64,000 bases of DNA from Petaurus breviceps papuanus (GCA_028583685.1 JAMXIF010000042.1:21954198-22018197), one strand, 5' to 3'. Shown: positions 33,956 to 45,619, counted from the first letter of the stretch. Notes: generated by a model not told the origin, from the sequence alone. A program made the numbers and translations.

Positions 33956-34580
33956 AACATTGCTTTTCCATATAGAAAAAGCCCATCATTTCGTTTGTCT
34001 CCAGGGCAGTGATATTCCAGTCTCCCTTCAGCCTCCTACTTCCCCCATCATAGCAGAAAAAGGACGTTGTTCTGTTCAGATTGTGTGGTGAAACCTAAGT
34101 TCTGAGGCCAGGTGCCTTCTTGCATCTCTTTTCCTCCAGGCTTGGCAGAGCAGACTCCAGAATGCTTGTTTCTCATGGCCAGGGAAATGTTACCTCTTTG
34201 ATGCAGCCCTCCATGAGAAGAGCAGCTCTGATAGTCTAGGAACCAATGCTAAACCAGAAATGTGTTTCTTAAGGACAAAAACTGTGATTTCATTGTTCTG
34301 AGGAATGAAACTACCCCCTCCAATGCAAGTCCATACTTTCCCTGGAATTTATAGTTTTAGAGACTAGAGGACTTAGAGGCTGAGTTGCCCAGGGACACAC
34401 ATCTAGGATATATTACAGGCAAGACTTGAATGATGGTTTACCTGACTTCTAAGCCAGTAGAGGGAATATCTGCCTAAATCAAATGAATGTAACTATCCCT
34501 ACATTATAGATAAGTAAACTGAGGCTCAGAATTTAAGGGATTTGTACTACTCTTGACCTTGTAGGCTGAAGTTTAATATA
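33956..34580. other. Mostly unassigned; weak SINE relics
   Basis: Stretch 34370-34480 (agttgcccagggacacacat, gacttgaatgatgg) looks like an old antisense SINE. The rest has no call. Confidence 0.35.
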
Positions 34581-34584
34581 CCTT

Positions 34585-34820
34585 CTTATTTTTATTCAGT
34601 TGTGTCCAACTCCTCATGACCCTATTTGGAATTTTGTTGGCAAAGATACTGGGATTATTTTCCATTTCCTTCTTTAGCTCATGTTTACAGATGAAGAAAC
34701 TGAGGCAAACAGGGTTAAGTGACTTACTCAGCTAGTAAAAGTCTGAGGTTGGATTTGAACTCAGGTCTTCCTGACTCCAGACATGGTACTCTTATGCCCT
34801 GTACTACCTAGCTGCCTCTA
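34585..34820 (-). mobile_element. tRNA-headed SINE with RTE tail
   Basis: Antisense: tattcagttgtgtccaactc (RTE tail), gatgaagaaactgaggcaaa, gggttaagtgacttactcag, B box gatttgaactcaggtcttcc and head gtactacctagctgcctc. Confidence 0.88.
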
Positions 34821-34969
34821 ATATGTTTTTACCACCATACAATGTTTCAGAACAGAACAAGAGGAAAGAAGAAAACAATTAAATGATGTGCATTTTGTTC
34901 AGTTTTTTTCAAGTCCAGAGTTAGTCCATCATTGGTTCATTTCCATAACCTTTCAGTTGAAGGAATCTT

Positions 34970-35265
34970 AGTCAACATGGGTGAAATGCTTGCCTTGAAG
35001 TTGAGGATACCTAGGTTCAAATCTTGCTTCAAACATTTACCAGCTGTATTGCATGGGCCAGTCATTTAAACTCTCAGAGCTCATAGGCTCCTTGGTTTAG
35101 AGAGAACTTTAGACTCCCTTTAGACCAACCCTCTCATTTTATAGATGAGGAGACCAAAGCTCTCAGAAGTTGTGGCCTACTACACACAGTCAGAAAGTTC
35201 ATGTGTCAGACAGGACTTGAGTCCTGATTCCAAGGCCAGGACTTTATCTGCAATGCCATGATGCC
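34970..35265. mobile_element. Two SINE pieces, sense then antisense
   Basis: 34970-35090 is a sense SINE head (gggtgaaatgcttgccttg, ctaggttcaaatcttgc, gggccagtcatttaaac). 35095-35265 is an antisense MIR-type SINE (tcattttatagatgaggaga, ggacttgagtcctgattcc). The sense tail appears to resume after 35265, so the antisense copy may be nested. Confidence 0.6.
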
Positions 35266-35269
35266 CCAA

Positions 35270-36100
35270 CTTCTTAATTGGTAAAGTCAGGATGATAAGC
35301 TTAATAATGATGCTTACCTTACTGGTTTCTGGTATGGAAAATACTTTATAGAACTTAAGACTCTTTAGCAATGTGGATTGTTATTTATTTTTTTTATGAA
35401 AGACTAAACTTTCCCTTCAGATTCTGGCTTTTCATTCTCTTTTTTCCTATAAACAAGAAATAGTTCCACCCATTAAAAAGGTGTTTGTAATGAAATGCTT
35501 ATGACTCAAATATTTATTTCAAATTGAATGCTAAGTGTTGTTGTTACATATTTCACTTCTTTGGGTTAAACTCAAAGATGTTGAGAAATAATTCTAAAAT
35601 ACGATAACAATTTCAAAAACCCATAAAAGGTCAAAATGCAGAACCTGAAGCCAAACATTCTAGAACTGGAAACTAACAAATATATTAGAACACCCACAGA
35701 GAAACCTGCTTCTAGTTTAGAATAAATCTTTTTTCCCCCTCAAAAAGATTGCTGCTTTGAATAGGAGAAAACTTGCCAAAATTCAGAGGAAGTTAAGCAA
35801 TTTCATTGTGTAATTAAAAATAAATTAGTCATAGCTATGATTAATGGGATTTCTGGGCTATAGAGAAATCTAGAGAAATTAATAATAAAATTCATTTTAA
35901 AGCTAAAAGCTGCTTGCCCCATTTAAAATTAGAGCTACCTAATTCAAAGAAGACATGAGGTAATGTTAGAATTCTTTTGATATCCTTCAGAGTACACCAG
36001 TCTGTAAATAAATATATTTTGAATTCCTTTTACAGCATTATGAAAATGGGGGTGGCTGTTGTAGTACATAGTATCTAGAGCAGACTTAAAGACTGCATTA
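35270..36100. other. No recognised feature
   Basis: AT-rich and unassigned. Confidence 0.35.
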
Positions 36101-36104
36101 TCAT

Positions 36105-36285
36105 ATCATAAATTTAGATTTTGAAGGGACCTGAAAGGTCATCTACTTTAATCTTCTCATTGTACAGATGAAGAAACTGAGTCTCAGAAAGACACAAAGC
36201 TATTTGCCCAAGGTCATGTAGTTAGCACTAAATAGCAAAATCCAGGTTCAAACTTAATCCTCTGACTCCAAATTCAGAACTATTG
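36105..36285 (-). mobile_element. CORE/MIR-type SINE
   Basis: Antisense: gattttgaagggacctgaaa, gatgaagaaactgagtctc, ttgcccaaggtcatgtag, ccaggttcaaacttaatcc. Confidence 0.78.
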
Positions 36286-36289
36286 TCTA

Positions 36290-36944
36290 GTAAAGGAATA
36301 TAATAGGGCCACATGCAGGGAATTTGTATTATGAGGGCCCCAGAAATGGTTATGGGGCATATAAAAATGTAGGGAAACAGAGGGAGCAATTTCCAATTTA
36401 GGCCTGGGCATTCCTAAAAGGGGAGCTGCCCCCAAAGTCCATGGTGAGTTTATACCTCTGAGATTGAATGACCTAAATGAGACTGCTTTAATCCCGAAAA
36501 TAACAATTTCCTCCTTACAAAAATATGTGTTTTATGACATCTTTCTCAAAATGTACTTTACAGGCAAGAGAGAAAGAAAACTTAAAAGGGTGAAAATTTG
36601 ACTTTAATTTGGGAAAACAGCTGAAAGCTATCACATGTCTGATGTTTGCCTAAATTCAACAGATTTTTAAAAGACCTCCTCCCATGAACTTCCCTGTTTT
36701 CCAATAAAACAGTTTTCTTTACTCTAATGACAGAGGTTCTTTCTTATTGAAACAGTATTGGCAGGCTAACTAGTCACAGAGGCACCCACACAGTCATACC
36801 TGGGGATTCATTGGTGGGCCTGGGGGAGAGGAGAATTGTGGTCAAGGGGGTCACTTCAATGAGTATCACTTGTCCTATCGTTACCCCTGACTGTGTTGAC
36901 ACTCTACTTGGATTTATCTTGGTAGAATAAATATGTCTTGGGGT
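36290..36944. other. No confident feature
   Basis: Contains an AATAAA-bearing stretch (36703-36725) in a context faintly like the promoter/polyadenylation part of a long terminal repeat, but no ends, primer site or coding parts support that. Confidence 0.25.
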
Positions 36945-37108
36945 TGCTAGGTGGTGTAGTGAATAGAGCTCTGGCCCTGGACTCAGGAGGACCTGAGTTC
37001 AAATCCGACCTCAGACACTTAACACTTACTAGTTGTGTGACCTTGGGCAAATCACTTAACCCCAATTGCCCTGCCTTCCCCCCTCCAAAAAAAAAAAAGA
37101 AAGGAAAA
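36945..37108 (+). mobile_element. Short tRNA-headed SINE with A-tail
   Basis: ggggttgctaggtggtgtag start, B box gacctgagttcaaatccgac, gtgaccttgggcaaatcac, ccccaattgccctgcc and an A12-like tail. Flanked by aaatatgtcttg and aacatgtcttg, an ~11-bp target duplication. Little diverged, so young. It has neither CORE nor RTE tail and was probably mobilised by L1. Confidence 0.92.
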
Positions 37109-38155
37109 ACATGTCTTGCCCTCTGAAACAGCCCAGACCCTGTCTGTAGAAGGCCTAGGATGTTGAAGCAGACCCTTTCCACAGACAGAACCCTCTGAGA
37201 AGTCCTGAAGATGGCCCTATGTTCTAGGGTAGAACAAGGTCAAGAAAGTGCATCCCTTCTCTGAAGAAGCAAGATCTCTGAAGGATCTCCTTTCCATAGG
37301 TGCAAAGTAATCTGGGTAGGGAGGGGAAATCTATACTGCCCTTTCCTCCCCCCCACTCCCACTACTCATTCATCTCTCTGCTCACAAGAAGACCAGCATT
37401 TTTAATCTGCTCAGCCTAGCCACCTTGTCAGGAGGTAGATATTTTCTTCGGAATGTCCCATCCTTTTCTGCTTCTTATCCCAGAAGTGACCCTCTGGGGT
37501 CCTGGATTCTTTCTCTCCCCATCACAGACAGAGATTCACCATGAGGAGGAGGTATGCCTTTGGTGTGCCATCACCATGAGGAAAGTTACAGTTTCCTTGC
37601 CCTGGTTCTGGGCCCAGCTATCAGGGATGCTTTCATAATCCTGACCTGATCTCTGCTAACGGTGTTCGGAGAGACATTGACCAGATCCTTCTGTAAGAAG
37701 CTAAGCCATGCTTTTTTTCAACTGACTCGCATATGGGAAAGGAAAGCTTCTGGGCTGGATTGCCAGAGTTCTTTTCATCCTCTCCTCACATTCCCCAGTT
37801 CCCACCCTTGATGCTCCCATATCCATTCTTTTGTTATAAATCACAGACTTTGTACAGTGAGGCTTCCTGACGACTTTGAATTCCTCTTTTATTGCTAAGC
37901 TGGGCTGGCATGAACAAAATTGTGAAATCTGTTAAGTCTGTTCTCTGCTACACTATATCTTCCTCCCAATTGCCCAACTTTAGTCTAGCTATCTGTGGCC
38001 ACCTACTGTGCAGCCTTCAGCAGGCAAAACTCCATGCCCCTGGGCCTGACCATGCCAAACTTCCTGTTTTAGGTTCCATTTGTGCAAGGGTCTACTCTGT
38101 ACTGGCCAACTGAATAAGCTCATGTGAGCTAAGATATCAGTGACTGCTATTGTCT
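37109..38155. other. Unassigned, GC-richer kilobase
   Basis: Clearly richer in G and C than its surroundings. No repeat family, open frame with motifs or splice-flanked exon is recognisable. Confidence 0.35.
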
Positions 38156-38670
38156 TTCTTTTTTTCCATCCCCCTCCCTTCGAAAGCTCCCCCCTTATCC
38201 TCCCATTCCCCTGAGTCTAAACATGCTTCTATGTCCCCCTTTTAACCTATTCCCTGACCCTCCCCTCTAAAGATCCCTCCTTTATCCTCTCCCCCCTCTG
38301 TATCCCCTTAGAGTTTTATTTTTTTCTTAAATTTAGAAGACTTTTATAATCTTGTGGATGGATATTTATTTTCCTTTCTTAAACCCATTCCTGATGAAAT
38401 TCAGTTTCCAGAACTAACAAGTCCCCTCCCCCATCTAATTCCTCTTTATTGGTTCTTTCTTTTGCACCTCATTTGTATAAAATAATTACTCTTTCAGCTT
38501 TTTTTGAACTGTTTTACTTTTTAAAATCATATCATACTCAGTTGTACCCCAGTCTTTCTTATAATCTACCTAATTACTAATAACAATCTTAGACATAGGT
38601 TTTAACTATTTTCCACACATAAAAGGTAAACATTCTATCCTTATTTAGTCCCTTGTAATTGGTCATTGGT

Positions 38671-39327
38671 ATATACCTTATATATCTCTTATCTCTATTA
38701 TGTCAAATCTTCTATTGAGTTCAGTTTTTTTTTTCTTAAGAGTCCTGAAAGTCTGACGGTTGATAAAATGTCAATTTCTTTTCCATTCAAAATTATGATT
38801 AGCTTTGTTGGTATTTGTTGATATTTTTGACCAGAGGCCCAGTTCTTTTGCTCTTTGATATATAATTTTCCAAGACCTTCGATCTTTTAGTGTAGCCAGT
38901 GCTAGGTCTTGTGTGATTCTAGTTGTGGTATCATCATATTTAAATTTTTTCTTGTTGTTTATAATACTTTGTCCTTGAGGACAAACTTTGAGGTTTCAGA
39001 ATTTAACTATAATATTCCTGTGAGTTTTCCTTTCAGGTGGTGGTTGCTGGATTTTTTCCATTTCTAATTTCCGCTCTTGTTCTAATGCTTCAGGACAATT
39101 TAATTATTTCTTGTATTATTGTATCAAGATTCTGTTTTTGATCAGAACTGTTAGGTAGTCCAATTATTCTTATATTTTCTTTTCTTGATCTGTTCTCTAG
39201 ATCCTTCTTTTATGAATGTTTCACATTCTCTTCTGTTTTTTTCGTTTTATATAGATATGTATGTATACATATATACATGTATATGTATATGTATATATAT
39301 GTGTGTGTATATACATACATATATATA

Positions 39328-39381
<54 letters not shown>

Positions 39382-39781
39382 ATTTCTTCATCTCTTATAA
39401 CTTTACTGGCTTCCCCTTGCCCAATTGTGATTTTCAAGGAGGCAATTTCTTCCTTGAGATTCTGGATCTCCTTTTCTAATTGGTTGACTTTCTTGTCATA
39501 ATCCTGTTTTTCTTGTATTATTTTTCTTTTTAATTTTTCCTCAATCTCTCTCATTTGATTTTTAATGTCTTTTTTTAATGTTCTTCAGTGAATTCTTTTG
39601 GGGCAGGTGAGCATTTGACATTACTCTTTGGAGTAGAACAGGGTTTCTTTGCTTTAGTATCCTCCTCTGAAGATGAACCTTGGTATTCCCATAGTAGCTC
39701 TTTATAGTTGGATTCTTTCTCCTTTGCCTGTGCATTTTCTTTTTTGTGGTGTGTATGTGATAATTTAGCTTTTATAATCAC
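38671..39781 (-). pseudogene. L1-type ORF1 of the second family, degraded
   Basis: Starts near MIIKAKLSHTHHKKE; coiled coil [21 protein letters not shown] and [19 protein letters not shown] microsatellite (39246-39380) interrupts it. Beyond it come fragments of the RNA-binding part (RIIGLPNSSDQKQNLDT in one frame) and a C-terminus KTELNRRFDI parallel to KPELNRKFDIQ of the first family. Several stops and frameshifts. Confidence 0.72.
39246..39380. repeat. (TA)n/(TG)n microsatellite in ORF1
   Basis: Long alternating TA run with TG interruptions inside the ORF1 of the second-family element. Confidence 0.92.
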
Positions 39782-40461
39782 CTCTAGTCCTGGAGTATGG
39801 GGGATGATGCCTCTGGCCTACAATCTTCTCCAATTCTCCCCTCTGACCTTGAACTCAAATCAAGCCCTCCAGCTTCCGGTAAGTGAGTGCCCACAGCCAG
39901 TCTCCTCCAGCCCCACAGCTCTTGCACTCACTGGCAGGTGCTGGTTCCCTTTGGCCTGCTCTACGAAGCACAGCTGGGTCTGGCGTTCCTTGTCAGCAGA
40001 GGTTCCCTAGATCTTCCCCAGGGCAGAAGCCCAACTCCCGTTATCTTCCTGGGGGTAAAAATTCCTGTGACTGGGATGCAGGCAGCCTCTCAAACCAACT
40101 AATCCCAACATTTGCAGGTTGTTTAAGCAGTTTGCAGCTTGTTGCTAAAGCAGACTCTAGCCTAGACGTCTTTACTCTTCACGAGAAGAAATCTAGTCCT
40201 GGCATTTTTCCTCAGGTCTTCTCCAATAGTCCCAAGAAGACCATGTTCTGCCCCTTCTCTTATTTGTTTTTATGGCTCCATGTCTTCCCAGAGGCATTAT
40301 TTTATCTCTTTTGTGGAATAAAATCTTGAGAGCTTGAAATTTTCTGATCTACTCTACCATCTTCCCAGATTTCTCTCCTTCTCCGGTTGTTAATGGATTA
40401 ATGTATGACTCATTCCTAGCCAGATACTTTGGATTCTAACTAAGGACTTCAGCACAATTAT

Positions 40462-40660
40462 TCTAATCAGGTACTTTTAAACTTTTAAATGTCACGGATC
40501 CCTCTGGGATTCTGATAAAGTCTATGGACTTTCTCAGAATAATGTCTTTTAAATGTATATAGTAAGGGTTGAAAAGAAAACCAATTTTATTGAAATATAG
40601 CTTTCAGAGTATTTTTTTAGTTATGGATCTCAGGTTTAAAAATTTCTAATCTAAGATGGT
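40462..40660. mobile_element. hAT-type MITE, related to 19452-19675
   Basis: Ends caggtacttttaaacttt and aggtttaaaaatttctaatc are roughly inverse; inner parts gatccctctgggattctg, ctatggactttctcag and attgaaatatag match the family order. Confidence 0.6.
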
Positions 40661-41075
40661 AGTTAAAACAAGTTTAAAAAAATAACTTTTTTTTAATTAA
40701 AAAGGCCTTAAAGAGTCATACCATATACTGATTATTAGCAGGGCAGATACTGCTTAGAAATTCTTCTTGAGCACTTTCTACATATGTTGTGTAAAAGATG
40801 ATCTTCAATACCCTAAGAACCCCTGATTCCATTGCTGTGGTTATTCCCTCTACTGACATAAATCCTAAACCCTCTATAAATGTGTAGAAAGTTTTCAAGG
40901 GATACTGTGGCCAAAACATTAATTACTCTGCTGACATCCAGACAATGAGTATGTAATGAACTTCATTTTGATGATCCTTGGATACCTGACATTGAGTCCC
41001 TGCCTGAAGTAATTCCAGCTTGTTAGACGATGCCAAAGAAAGTGCTCTGTTTGCCAGCAACAAATAGAGAATTTA
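40661..41075. other. No recognised feature
   Basis: Nothing assignable. Confidence 0.35.
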
Positions 41076-41079
41076 GAAG

Positions 41080-41295
41080 AAATAGAAGGTTAACTTTGGA
41101 GTCAGGAAGGTCTGGGTTCTAGACCTGCATCTGATGTACATTAGCTGTATGACCACGGTTAAATCACCTGACTTCTCCAAGCATTAGGAAACTTTCCAAG
41201 ACTATGAGTTAGTGGTGAGTCGCAGGTTTTATTGGTGGAGAAATTTCTACCTTAGGGATTTCCTACACTTGTGAAATCAGTTATAAACAATAAAA
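41080..41295 (+). mobile_element. tRNA-headed SINE, family of 13445-13670
   Basis: ttggagtcaggaaggtctgg, ctgtatgaccacggttaaat, then ctttccaagactatgag and tail gggatttcctacacttgtg. Confidence 0.72.
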
Positions 41296-41299
41296 AGAA

Positions 41300-41555
41300 A
41301 AAGGCAATGGATATTTATATAACAATTTCATCAACACAAAGTGCTTTACATAATTATCTCATTTGGGACTCATGACTCTTTGAGGGGAGCACTAAAAGTA
41401 TTATTATCCTTTTATGGATGAGGAGGTTGAGTGTCTAAGAGATTAAATGATTTGCATATGGTCATGAAGCTAGTAAGTGTTAAAGGAGAGATCTGAACCC
41501 AGGTCTTCCTAGTTCCAAATCTAGTGCTCTTTCTACTGTGCCCTGTTGTCTTGTA
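41300..41555 (-). mobile_element. CORE/MIR-type SINE, near full length
   Basis: Antisense: aagtgctttacataattatc, tttatggatgaggaggttg, atgatttgcatatggtcatg, ctgaacccaggtcttcctag, head tttctactgtgccctg. Confidence 0.82.
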
Positions 41556-41660
41556 TTGTGAACAAGCTCTGTGCTGGATGATGTGAGAGACACAATGAAA
41601 AATAAAACTCAGTGTCACCCCCTGCATAGGGACCTAGAATAGGTGGGTGAACAAATAATG
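41556..41660 (-). mobile_element. L2-type LINE 3' end
   Basis: Antisense: aagctctgtgctggatgatg, acacaatgaaaaataaaac, gggacctagaataggtgg; order as in L2 3' ends. Confidence 0.5.
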
Positions 41661-42216
41661 ATGCTATTATAGATAATAGCTTCTTTGGAAAGGGGCAGAA
41701 GAGGATGATGGGAAGTGTAGTGTTTCCCAGATTGAAGGAGGGGTTGTAGAATGATGGGAAGCAGAAGATGACTAAGAACTTTGGAACTCCCTAGAGAGGA
41801 TAGGAACCCTGGGATTTGTACATGTGGATCAGTGTCAGTAGATAACCAATCGTAAGAGTGCATTACCCTGAACTGAATATAATCATGGAAATTGGAACCT
41901 TGTCTGGTTCACTGACTTGCCTGGACAGAATTTGCTTTTGCATTTGGATCAATTGAATTTATCCCATCTCTACTTCCTCCCCTTCCTCTGCCTCACTGTT
42001 GCCTAGTGACGTGGCATTGTTTACCCTTAAATCTTGTTTATTTGCTGTCTATGTTTTTATAATAGGCTTTCTATCTAGCTAAAGATAAGCTGATTTTTAT
42101 TGCATTCTGAGAAAGTCTTTGCTATAAATGAATGGATTACACTATGGGAAAGAGCAAAGGGAGAATTTAGAATTATTTAGACTTAACTGTGAGCCTATAT
42201 CAAAGTCCTGTCCCTT

Positions 42217-42220
<4 letters not shown>
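41661..42220. other. No recognised feature
   Basis: Unassigned sequence before the TC microsatellite. Confidence 0.35.
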
Positions 42221-42253
<33 letters not shown>

Positions 42254-42653
42254 NNNNNNNNNNNNNNNNNNNNNNNNNNNNNNNNNNNNNNNNNNNNNNN
42301 NNNNNNNNNNNNNNNNNNNNNNNNNNNNNNNNNNNNNNNNNNNNNNNNNNNNNNNNNNNNNNNNNNNNNNNNNNNNNNNNNNNNNNNNNNNNNNNNNNNN
42401 NNNNNNNNNNNNNNNNNNNNNNNNNNNNNNNNNNNNNNNNNNNNNNNNNNNNNNNNNNNNNNNNNNNNNNNNNNNNNNNNNNNNNNNNNNNNNNNNNNNN
42501 NNNNNNNNNNNNNNNNNNNNNNNNNNNNNNNNNNNNNNNNNNNNNNNNNNNNNNNNNNNNNNNNNNNNNNNNNNNNNNNNNNNNNNNNNNNNNNNNNNNN
42601 NNNNNNNNNNNNNNNNNNNNNNNNNNNNNNNNNNNNNNNNNNNNNNNNNNNNN

Positions 42654-42749
<96 letters not shown>

Positions 42750-42750
42750 C
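42221..42750 (+). repeat. (TC)n microsatellite with 400-N gap
   Basis: TC runs flank a gap at 42254-42653. All open frames across it are poly-Ser-Leu or poly-Arg-Glu artefacts. The gap size of exactly 400 suggests an estimate, so the true length is uncertain. Confidence 0.97.
42254..42653. other. Assembly gap (400 N)
   Basis: Four hundred ambiguous bases inside the TC microsatellite. Confidence 0.99.
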
Positions 42751-43014
42751 TCTCTCCTGCTCTCTCTTCCTACATTTCTGTCTCCCTCCCACTCCTCCTT
42801 TCTTGAAAGAAAGAAGTATTTCACTGTGAAAATAAAATCTTATGCATATATTGAGTAGGTAGGAAGAGGTTCCTATCAGAATGTCCATAAGAGGGAGTAA
42901 TCAACTATGAATGGAAAGTACAAAGGCTTCAAAAATTTATGTGCTAGCCTTGCCACAACTTCCGTGGATGGACAAGATTCAACATCCAGAATGAACTTCA
43001 ACCAATCTATAGCT

Positions 43015-43690
43015 CATCTCTCATCTCCAGTCTATCCTACATTCTGTTGCTACAGTAATTTTCCTGTAGTTCAGATCTGACCAAGTGACTCCCTACCCCA
43101 TCAATTCCAATATCTTCTATGGCCTTTAGGATAGGAAAAGAAAGCCCTCCGTTTTTGCTTTCAGAGCATTTTAAACTTGAATTCAACTTATCTTTCCAGC
43201 TTCATTCTAAATTACTTTCCCTTCTGCACACTGGGATCCAGCCAAAATGGCCTTTTCTGTTCCTGGCACATGATACCTTGTCCCTCTACTACCTTTAAGA
43301 TGTAACTCAAGCATGGTCTTCTGAATGAAACCTTTTGTTTCTTGTCCTCCCCTCCCAAATGCAGTGTCCTCTCTTCCTAATTAGCTTTTACTTAGCTACC
43401 TTGTATTTATTTGCATCTATTAGCTTTATATTTATACTATACACATACATATATGCACATGAATTATATATAAATGATGTATGTGTATACACATTTGTAT
43501 ATACATATACATACACACATACATAAAGTGTAAACTTAGATAGTTATAGATATACTTGTATCCCCCATTAAATTGAAAATACCTTGTGAGTAGGAATTAT
43601 TTCATTCTTTGCACTTCTATCTCCAGTACCTGCCACAGTGCTTGGCACATAGTAGGTTCTTAATAAATGCTAGTTAATTGATTAAATAAT
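43015..43690 (+). mobile_element. L2 LINE 3' part
   Basis: Sense order: ctaccccatcaattccaata, aattcaacttatctttcc, cactgggatccagcc, ttcctggcacatgatacc, a CATA-rich insert at 43436-43525, then ttgaaaataccttgtgagta, atctccagtacctgccacag and ggcacatagtaggttcttaa with taaatg. The final part is the classic L2/MIR 3' end. Confidence 0.75.
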
Positions 43691-44925
43691 ACCTAATAGT
43701 TTACCTTTCCTTAGCAGTTCATATTTCTAAGGTATCCATTACTTAAATCTATTTTGATAAATACTTGATTTTTTTAATGGCTTGATAAAACAACAACAAC
43801 ATTATAGCATATTTAGAGTGAAAACATTGACATTGCATTTACTGGGACAATCACAACAGAAAGGCCAATTATGTCTACATTGTTTTCTCATTCTATAGTA
43901 ATCCTTCACACCTATGATTTCTAGTCAGTCTTCCAGTCAATGAATTGCCAAAACATGCCTCTCACTTTTATGAATTAATTTTTAAACATTATTCTATTAT
44001 TTCCTCCATTTTTTATTGCCAGACTCAGTCCCAAGATCTGAAGTATTCTGTTTCCATTTCCTGTTCCTTATAAACCTTTGTGAGGCCATATAGAAGAAAG
44101 AGGCCATATAAAAGCAACCTTGTATTATTACGTTGTTCCCATTTACAATCATGTTTCACCATATATTAGTTTTCTGAATCCTTCTTATAGTATAATGAAC
44201 AAAATTACTTTCAAAGAGGAAAACTTCTGCCCTGTGACTTTTCAAAAGAGATCACATTTACACTACAATTGCCTGATAATTGCTTTAATGCCTAAGGACA
44301 TCTAACATATGTCCTATTTAGAGACACCCATATGGTGATGCTGTCTGCATCCTTGCTCTTGTGGCCGCACCACCACAAACAACAGAACACTCTTCAGAAT
44401 GATTGTCCTTACACACATGATGGTGTATCACACAGGGGATGAGAGGTAACAGCCTAGCACGGTTTTCATCACCAAGCATTTTTGACTGTGGCACTTATAA
44501 CTTGGAACAGCTAGATGAAGTTTTCACAGTAAGTTCTCTGGCCATGGATGAAACCAACATGGTTTTCTCTTTACTGTGGAATTTCAAACTAATCTATGTC
44601 ATGTTCCCCACACTTTTTTCTCCTCTTTTATTGATTTTCCCTCAGCCAGGTCAACGTCATAAGATGTCAGCAAACACAATGGCATAATCTGTTAGATGCT
44701 GATTTGCCATAAGACTGGTTTTCTGAGTTTTAAGTTCACCTATGGTAAACAAGATGTAAAGAAGCTGAGGAGAAACTACAGACGTACCTTATTTAGGAAA
44801 TACTGGTAATCCTGAAAAATTTTGCACACATTTCATTTAAGACGAATCATATTTTAAGAGCTTTGGGGATACTTGTTAGTTTGAAAAAGTTCTTTTCTAG
44901 GGTGAATACTCCTTTTCTAGATCAA
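43691..44925. other. No recognised feature
   Basis: AT-rich, unassigned. A segment at 44330-44690 is somewhat more complex but shows no exon signals I can defend. Confidence 0.35.
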
Positions 44926-44937
44926 AACAAATGATTA

Positions 44938-45231
44938 GGGGGCGGCCAGGTAGCACAGAGAGTTAGAGCACCGCTCCAGTGTCAGGATTGACCTGGAGAT
45001 CGAATCCCGGGCTCAGACACTTAGCACCCACCCAGAAACACCTGGCCGTGTAACCTTGAGCAAGTTACTTAACTCCAATTGCTTAGGGGCGGCCAGGTGG
45101 CTCAGCAAGTAAGAGCACCGGCTCCAGTGTTGGGACGACCTGGAGATCGAATCCCGGGCTCAGACACTCAGCACCACATCCAGAAATAACTGGCCGTGTA
45201 ACCTTGAGCAAGTTACTTAACCCCGATTGCT
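44938..45231 (+). mobile_element. Dimeric tRNA-headed SINE
   Basis: Two similar ~147-bp units in direct order, 44938-45085 and 45086-45231. Each has an A box (ggccaggtrgc.cag), a B box (ggagatcgaatcccggg) and ccgtgtaaccttgagcaagt. The joint reads ccaattgcttaggggcgg. One pair of aacaaatga repeats (44926-44934, 45232-45240) bounds the whole, and none lies between the units, so the dimer inserted as one piece. A dimer with the same joint occurs on the other strand at 62782-63085. Confidence 0.92.
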
Positions 45232-45240
45232 AACAAATGA

Positions 45241-45615
45241 CTTTGTGCAAATGTGTACAATCCTGGACTATCATATATTTCCTTTGCTTTAAACAAGGCA
45301 AGATTATACTTCTTTGTCTACAAGGAGGGATTGTATTTCTTATAGCTATTTTATGTCATGTTATCTTGACTATACCCAGCCTTCTTATATTAGATTCTGA
45401 GAGGTCTTATTCATTCCTTTAATCTATCTTTTTACTGATTTATTATAAATTTAATATTAAACAGTGATATAATCAAACTTGCTTTTGAACTATTTGCTTT
45501 TATACAAATTCATTTCAGTGCACAAAGTAAATCTTTTCAGTCTATTTCTGATTTTCAACAATATCCTTTGTGCATTTCTTCTCGTTTCATTTTCATTTTA
45601 TATGACTATAGTTGA
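45241..45615. other. No recognised feature
   Basis: AT-rich; nothing assignable. Confidence 0.35.
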
Positions 45616-45619
45616 GAGG

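Larger units (their letters stand above)
38156..40378 (-). mobile_element. ORF1-only LINE of a second family
   Basis: Read from 40378 leftward: 5' end gggaagatggtagagtag (related to the L1 start), a GC-rich 5'UTR to about 39785, an ORF1, then about 510 bases of 3'UTR ending in a polypurine stretch (ggagggggatggaaaaaaa) at 38156. No ORF2 lies between ORF1 and the end. The sequence differs from the 500-3420 family almost everywhere except the protein-level ORF1 plan. I cannot see a clear target duplication, so an internal deletion of a larger L1 is not excluded. Confidence 0.65.

Noticed and set aside
36310-36760. Possible solitary retroviral long terminal repeat
   Set aside because: Only an AATAAA context is suggestive; no matching ends, target duplication, primer site or internal region can be shown.
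36941-37040. tRNA genes predicted from A and B boxes
   Set aside because: These boxes belong to SINE heads throughout the window; no cloverleaf with a proper anticodon arm is visible.
39185-39501. Open frames rich in Tyr, Ile and Val
   Set aside because: They translate a TA/TG microsatellite within ORF1 of the second-family LINE.
42128-42888. Long open frames of poly-Ser-Leu or poly-Arg-Glu on both strands
   Set aside because: They arise from the TC microsatellite and run through 400 unknown bases.
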